Source: Acetobacterium woodii (GTDB taxonomy: Bacteria; Bacillota; Clostridia; Eubacteriales; Eubacteriaceae). From it: DNA of 64,000 nt. This document shows, one piece after another, positions 60,636 to 64,000 of the stretch. Under the pieces are notes generated by a model, which saw only the letters and a list, made by a program, of their open reading frames with translations, had not been told where the DNA came from and did no database searches. The DNA lies in the NCBI GenBank assembly GCA_016213825.1, contig JACQZP010000009.1, positions 62,001-126,000 of the forward strand, written 5' to 3'. Both the position numbers and the translations under genes were made by a program. Position 1 is the stretch's first letter. Each line of letters opens with the position of its first letter.

Positions 60636-60800
60636 AGAAATCACTACAAACAGGTCTTCTGGCTCAACAATCAACTTTCCATCTCCCTTCCCGCTAATTT
60701 CTTAACAGTGGCTCTGAGACGGTCATCATGTTTTACAGCTGCGATTACAGCAAAGGATTTACACCTTTTTCCCTTGAATATAGGACAAGTTCACTATTTA
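60636..60800 (-). ncRNA. Orphan cobalamin riboswitch
   Basis: Minus strand. The aptamer blocks are all present in order: GGGAAAAAGGTGTAAATCC, TGCTGTAATCGCAGCTGTAA, GAGCCACTG, GCGGGAAGG and the B12 box GAGCCAGAAGACCTGTTTG. It has its own promoter (60810-60838) and a terminator (60543-60570). It lies downstream of the cbiT stop; the next minus-strand gene (amidotransferase) starts more than 500 bases further on, with a possible promoter of its own. Confidence 0.9.
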
Positions 60801-60809
60801 ATTGTTTTC

Positions 60810-60838
60810 ATTCTACACTAAGAATTTCTCTTTGTCAA
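60810..60838 (-). promoter_or_regulatory. Predicted promoter of the orphan riboswitch
   Basis: Consensus TTGACA (60833-60838) and TAGAAT (60810-60815) with exactly 17 bases between, on the minus strand, 34 bases after the cbiT stop and a few bases before the aptamer. Confidence 0.75.
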
Positions 60839-60871
60839 GCCGCAATTCTGAAAGTGTCACAAGCTTACTGT

Positions 60872-61450
60872 TTACTTCACATCCCCGGTAATAATAAAAA
60901 TCGGGTTGGAAGCCTTCAGCATGGTTAGACCGCCGATACCTTCGCCTCGGCTGATGCCGACCTGAATCAGTTCCACCGCATCAAAATACTGGTTCATCAG
61001 AGTCGTAGCCTGGGCAACGTTCTCCAGGGTAACAAAGTTGGCAATGACCCGGCCGCCGGCTCGAACATTAGCCTTGCACCACTGGAAGAGCCCTTCCATA
61101 TTGCCACCGGAGCCGCCGATGATAACTCGGTCCACCGGCTCTTTGATTTCGGCCAGCGCCTCTGGTGCTTTGCCGGGGATAATCACCACATGGTTGGCGT
61201 TAAAATGGTCTTTATTTTTTTGAACCAGCTCCAGCGCCGTTTCCTTGGCTTCCACGGCATAGACCTTGCCCTGGTCGGCTGCATAGGCTGCTTCCATGGT
61301 GAGCCCGCCGGTACCGGCACCGATATCCACCACCACATCGCCGGGTTCAATCCCCAGCAATGAAATCGTCAGGATGCGGATTTCTCGTTTGGTCATCGGG
61401 GCCTTGCCGCGAATATAGGCGTCGTCTTTGTATCCTGCAATCTTACTCAT
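60872..61450 (-). CDS. cbiT: Cobalt-precorrin-6B C15-methyltransferase (decarboxylating)
   Basis: 192 residues, class I SAM methyltransferase fold, unlike the other cbi methylases. DDAYIRGKAPMTKREIR is the family N-terminus; the SAM-binding motif is VVDIGAGTGGLTMEAAY, followed by AVEAKETAL and VIIGGSGGNMEGLF. It methylates C15 and decarboxylates the C12 acetate. Its start overlaps the cbiE stop by eight bases; in many genomes the two are one protein (CobL). Confidence 0.95.
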   Translation of the reverse strand: MSKIAGYKDDAYIRGKAPMTKREIRILTISLLGIEPGDVVVDIGAGTGGLTMEAAYAADQGKVYAVEAKETALELVQKNKDHFNANHVVIIPGKAPEALAEIKEPVDRVIIGGSGGNMEGLFQWCKANVRAGGRVIANFVTLENVAQATTLMNQYFDAVELIQVGISRGEGIGGLTMLKASNPIFIITGDVK

Positions 61451-62069
61451 TAATTACCACCACTACTGCCAATCCTTCCTCCTGATAGGTCAGGGCTTCT
61501 GCCACGGTTAAGCGGGTTATCTTTTCATTGGGATAGGATAACTCTTCTCCCACGTAAAGAATGCTGTTCTCACAGCCAGCTGTTTGGAGTATCTTGGCAA
61601 TAAACGCGGTATTATTATTTTTATCAGTCAGAATACCCAGCTTTTTATTTTCAGCAAGGGCTGCTGCCAAATCCTGATCCCGACCATGCAGGCTCATCAG
61701 CTTGGCATCCTCCCAGCTGATGGCCAGTTTGGCAAAAAAATACTGCAGCGAACTGATGCCAGGGATACAGACAATGTCCTCCGCCGGAACCACTTTTTTA
61801 GCATAGGTCAGCAGACTATAAAAACCGCTGTCGCCGGAAACAACCAGGGCTGTTTTTCGGCTCTGGTACACCTTGGCAACCTCATCCATCAATTCACTCA
61901 AGGGCGTTCCCTTGCCAATAAAAAGCATTTTTTTACCGCTGGCATCAAAGCTTTCGGCATGGCGGGTGCCACAGAGGATCACCTCCGCCGCTTCAATTTC
62001 TTTTAAGGCAATGGGTAATATATAATCCGGATGTCCCGGACCCAGTCCAATAATTTTTAATGGGTACAT
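61443..62069 (-). CDS. cbiE: Cobalt-precorrin-7 C5-methyltransferase
   Basis: 208 residues. Tetrapyrrole methylase: KIIGLGPGHPDYILPIA, LCGTRHAESF, VVSGDSGFYSLLTYAKK and IPGISSLQYFFAKLAISW. It methylates C5 and works with CbiT. Its start overlaps the cbiD stop by 13 bases. Confidence 0.95.
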   Translation of the reverse strand: MYPLKIIGLGPGHPDYILPIALKEIEAAEVILCGTRHAESFDASGKKMLFIGKGTPLSELMDEVAKVYQSRKTALVVSGDSGFYSLLTYAKKVVPAEDIVCIPGISSLQYFFAKLAISWEDAKLMSLHGRDQDLAAALAENKKLGILTDKNNNTAFIAKILQTAGCENSILYVGEELSYPNEKITRLTVAEALTYQEEGLAVVVVINE

Positions 62070-63202
62070 AATCGTTTCCTCAACTCTTCTGCGTCTTTGC
62101 TTTGTCCTAAAAAGCCATGGATTTTTGAAAACAGCACCACTTCGATTTCAATGGTTCCATAAACCCGATCCGTCACCTTTTTTCGTACGACCTCGGCCAG
62201 ATGGTTAAAATAGTCCGGCAAATTTTCGGCCAGAATAATATCGGTGGCTTCATCGGTTGTTTTGGACGCCATGATTTTTGCCATGGTTTCCCGGGATGCC
62301 CCCAATAGTCCGGCGTGGGCAGTCAGAATCTCCATCCGGCCATCGGCAACACTGCTATGGGTATTAAAAATCCCGCCAGCCAGCTTCACCAACTTGCCCA
62401 GATGGCCGATTAACAGTATTTTATCAAAGCCCATCCGCTCGGCCTCATCCAGCATAAAGCCCATAAAATTGCTGGTCTTCACCAGCACCGTTTCATCCAG
62501 CCCCAGTTCGTCTGAGAAATCTTTCCCATAATTGCCGGGCACAAAGATGATCTCTTTAAAGGCCTTGGCATGCAAAACGGATAGTTCCAGTTTCAATGAA
62601 GCTTTCCAGGCCTCTTCACTCATCGGTTCGACAATTCCGGTAGTGCCGAGGATGGATAAACCGCCTTCAATCCCCAGCTTGGGATTAAAGGTGCGTTTTG
62701 CCAATTCGATTCCCTGAGGAATCGACAGTTCCACCCGCCAGCCGGTGGGCAAATCGGACCGGTGCTTGACGGCGTCAGAATCCAAAACGGTATTAATCGC
62801 CTGGATAATCATTTCTCTGGGGGTGGGATTAATCGCCGGTTCTCCCGGGGGAATGCTGAGTCCCACCGAGGTCACCGTGCCGACGCCAATGCCGGCGGCA
62901 AACTGAATCCCTTCCTGATCGGATGGGGTGATCTTCGAAAAGATCTTGATGCCATTGGTCACATCCGGGTCATCCCCGGCATCTTTGACTACTGAACAGG
63001 AAGCTTCGTTTTTTGAAAAAAGCTGATCATGCAGCACCAGATCCAAGGGCCAGCCCTTGGGCGTATTGATTTCAACCGTATCCCATTTCTGCTGATTTAA
63101 AAACATCAGCAAGGCTGCTTTGGTCGCCGCCGTGGCACAGGAGCCCGTGGTATAACCGTAACGCATTATTTTTCCATTTCTTTCAATGGTTTTATTAAAC
63201 AT
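62057..63202 (-). CDS. cbiD: Cobalt-precorrin-5B C1-methyltransferase CbiD
   Basis: 381 residues. It is the anaerobic-route enzyme that methylates C1. MRYGYTTGSCATAATKAALL at residue 13, VKDAGDDPDVTNG, INPTPREMI, GTTGIVEPMSEEAWKASL, VPGNYGKDF and LIGHLGKLVKLAGGIFNTHS are characteristic. I kept the first Met because GGAGG stands seven bases before it; the Met at residue 13 has only a weak site. Confidence 0.95.
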   Translation of the reverse strand: MFNKTIERNGKIMRYGYTTGSCATAATKAALLMFLNQQKWDTVEINTPKGWPLDLVLHDQLFSKNEASCSVVKDAGDDPDVTNGIKIFSKITPSDQEGIQFAAGIGVGTVTSVGLSIPPGEPAINPTPREMIIQAINTVLDSDAVKHRSDLPTGWRVELSIPQGIELAKRTFNPKLGIEGGLSILGTTGIVEPMSEEAWKASLKLELSVLHAKAFKEIIFVPGNYGKDFSDELGLDETVLVKTSNFMGFMLDEAERMGFDKILLIGHLGKLVKLAGGIFNTHSSVADGRMEILTAHAGLLGASRETMAKIMASKTTDEATDIILAENLPDYFNHLAEVVRKKVTDRVYGTIEIEVVLFSKIHGFLGQSKDAEELRKRLCTH

Positions 63203-63215
63203 CTTGCGACCTCCA

Positions 63216-63956
63216 TTACTGAAGGGGATAATTCTTCTTGATTAACAAGGTTGATAAATAAGGGATCTTGCCTTTTAATACCTCAATATCCCGGACTACC
63301 TGCTGGGTTTCCATGCCGATGTTGGATACCAGCACAAAGCTTTTTTCCAGACCGCGGGCTTCCAGCTCTTCGGCCATCCAGGCATTGTTGGCGGAAATCT
63401 TCATCACCACAATGTTCTGATGAGCATCCAGAATCGCCCGGATTTCTTCCACCGGCTGAGTCATAGCCACAACGCCCAAAGATTCTTCACCCTGGGTCAG
63501 CGGAATATTCAGTTGGGCGCCCAGATTACAGAATGACGGCACCCCGGACAGAGTAATTATTTCAATATTGCGTTTCAATAGATATTCCATTACATAAGAG
63601 TAGGTGCTGAACACCATGGGGTCACCCAGGGTAATAAAGGCGACGTCCTTGCCCTGATTAAGCAACACTTCAATTTCGTCGGCATTTTCTTTCCATTGCT
63701 TTTCCAGTGCTTCCCGTTCCTGAGACAGGGAAATCATTGGAAAATTCATTTCAACAACCTTTGACAGATCAGAAATATGGCTTTTGACAATTTCGAAGGC
63801 CACACTGGTGCTACCCATTTTTTTCACCGGGGTAATCACCACATCACAGGCATCTAAAACCTTGGCGGCTTTAACGGTGAGCAGATCCGGATCTCCGGGT
63901 CCAACCCCGATGCCATAAAAAATTCCTTTTTTTGCTGCACTCATCCCGCTTACCAT
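63216..63956 (-). CDS. cbiL: Cobalt-precorrin-2 C20-methyltransferase
   Basis: 246 residues. GIGVGPGDPDLLTVKAAKVL, ITPVKKMGSTSVAFEIV, AFITLGDPMVFSTYSYVME and LSGVPSFCNLGAQLNIPL identify the CbiL/CobI branch. It adds the C20 methyl that is later lost. The first Met overlaps the stop of the preceding gene by seven bases, with GGGAAGGG next to it; the Met at codon 5 is an alternative start. Confidence 0.93.
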   Translation of the reverse strand: MVSGMSAAKKGIFYGIGVGPGDPDLLTVKAAKVLDACDVVITPVKKMGSTSVAFEIVKSHISDLSKVVEMNFPMISLSQEREALEKQWKENADEIEVLLNQGKDVAFITLGDPMVFSTYSYVMEYLLKRNIEIITLSGVPSFCNLGAQLNIPLTQGEESLGVVAMTQPVEEIRAILDAHQNIVVMKISANNAWMAEELEARGLEKSFVLVSNIGMETQQVVRDIEVLKGKIPYLSTLLIKKNYPLQ

Positions 63957-64000
63957 TCCCTTCCCAATTGATAAAGCATGGCGTTAAGAATAGCTGCCAC
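63950..64000 (-). CDS. cbiC: 3' end of probable cobalt-precorrin-8 methylmutase CbiC (partial)
   Basis: The last 16 codons of a gene entering from the window edge read VAAILNAMLYQLGREW then stop. This fits the C-terminus of CbiC, which ends in an NVAAA-type helix followed by NALLYHL. The position directly before cbiL supports this. Too short to be certain. Confidence 0.6.
   Translation of the reverse strand: MAAILNAMLYQLGREW

Noticed and set aside
60630-60928. Plus-strand frames over the 60.6-60.9 kb region
   Set aside because: The sequence is explained by the minus-strand cobalamin aptamer and promoter, and the frames lack ribosome sites.

Overview
The window looks like chromosomal DNA of an anaerobic, low-to-moderate GC Firmicute of the Clostridia. 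The corrinoid-rich gene content, the ChW-repeat surface protein and the housekeeping gene order (mazG - spoVB/murJ-like - prsA - mfd - pth - prs - glmU - spoVG - purR - murC) suggest an acetogen such as Acetobacterium or Eubacterium. The genus is inferred from protein style, not from a marker gene. No rRNA, tRNA, CRISPR array, transposase or phage gene was recognised.

Layout. (1) 0.1-15.1 kb: housekeeping genes, mostly on the minus strand: HU, MazG, a MATE/MVF flippase, a PpiC-type foldase lipoprotein, Mfd, Pth, Prs, GlmU, SpoVG and PurR, then divergent murC. (2) 15.1-24.7 kb: two DUF4190-type membrane proteins around an Lgt-family protein, a patatin-like phospholipase, a SEC-C protein, a small lipoprotein, a sensor-kinase-like protein lacking catalytic motifs, and a MacA/MacB-type efflux operon behind a strong inverted repeat. 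(3) 24.7-27.7 kb: a secreted ChW-repeat protein and an AlkD-like glycosylase. (4) 27.8-47.0 kb: one long minus-strand tetrapyrrole supercluster. It is led by a cobalamin riboswitch with terminator and runs through the cobalt transporter cbiMNQO, the uroporphyrinogen genes hemA, met8-like, a hemC-cobA-hemD triple fusion, hemB and hemL, then cbiK, cbiF, cbiG, cbiH, cbiJ, cbiP, cbiB, cobD and cobU. (5) 47.3-60.1 kb: a GGDEF-EAL protein, an MprF-like protein, a BceRS/BceAB-type peptide-sensing and export module, lipoproteins and membrane proteins of unknown role, a creatininase-family enzyme and a class I glutamine amidotransferase. (6) 60.9-64.0 kb: the second part of the anaerobic B12 pathway (cbiT, cbiE, cbiD, cbiL and the 3' end of a probable cbiC entering from the window edge).

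The two tetrapyrrole blocks together supply cobalt uptake, 5-aminolevulinate to uroporphyrinogen III, precorrin-2/sirohydrochlorin, cobalt insertion, nearly the whole early-cobalt (anaerobic) corrin ring pathway, and aminopropanol attachment and activation. Not seen here: cbiA, cobS, cobT, cobC, a corrinoid adenosyltransferase, and any gene taking uroporphyrinogen to heme.

The most unusual signals are non-coding. A second cobalamin riboswitch (about 60.64-60.80 kb, minus) has its own good promoter and a strong terminator but no coding sequence directly behind it. Instead it lies next to a roughly 180-base region full of inverted repeats. This is a candidate B12-controlled small RNA locus. In addition, two families of long palindromic intergenic elements (about 100 to 255 bp, plus deleted derivatives) recur at eleven sites, many of them between genes of the tetrapyrrole supercluster.
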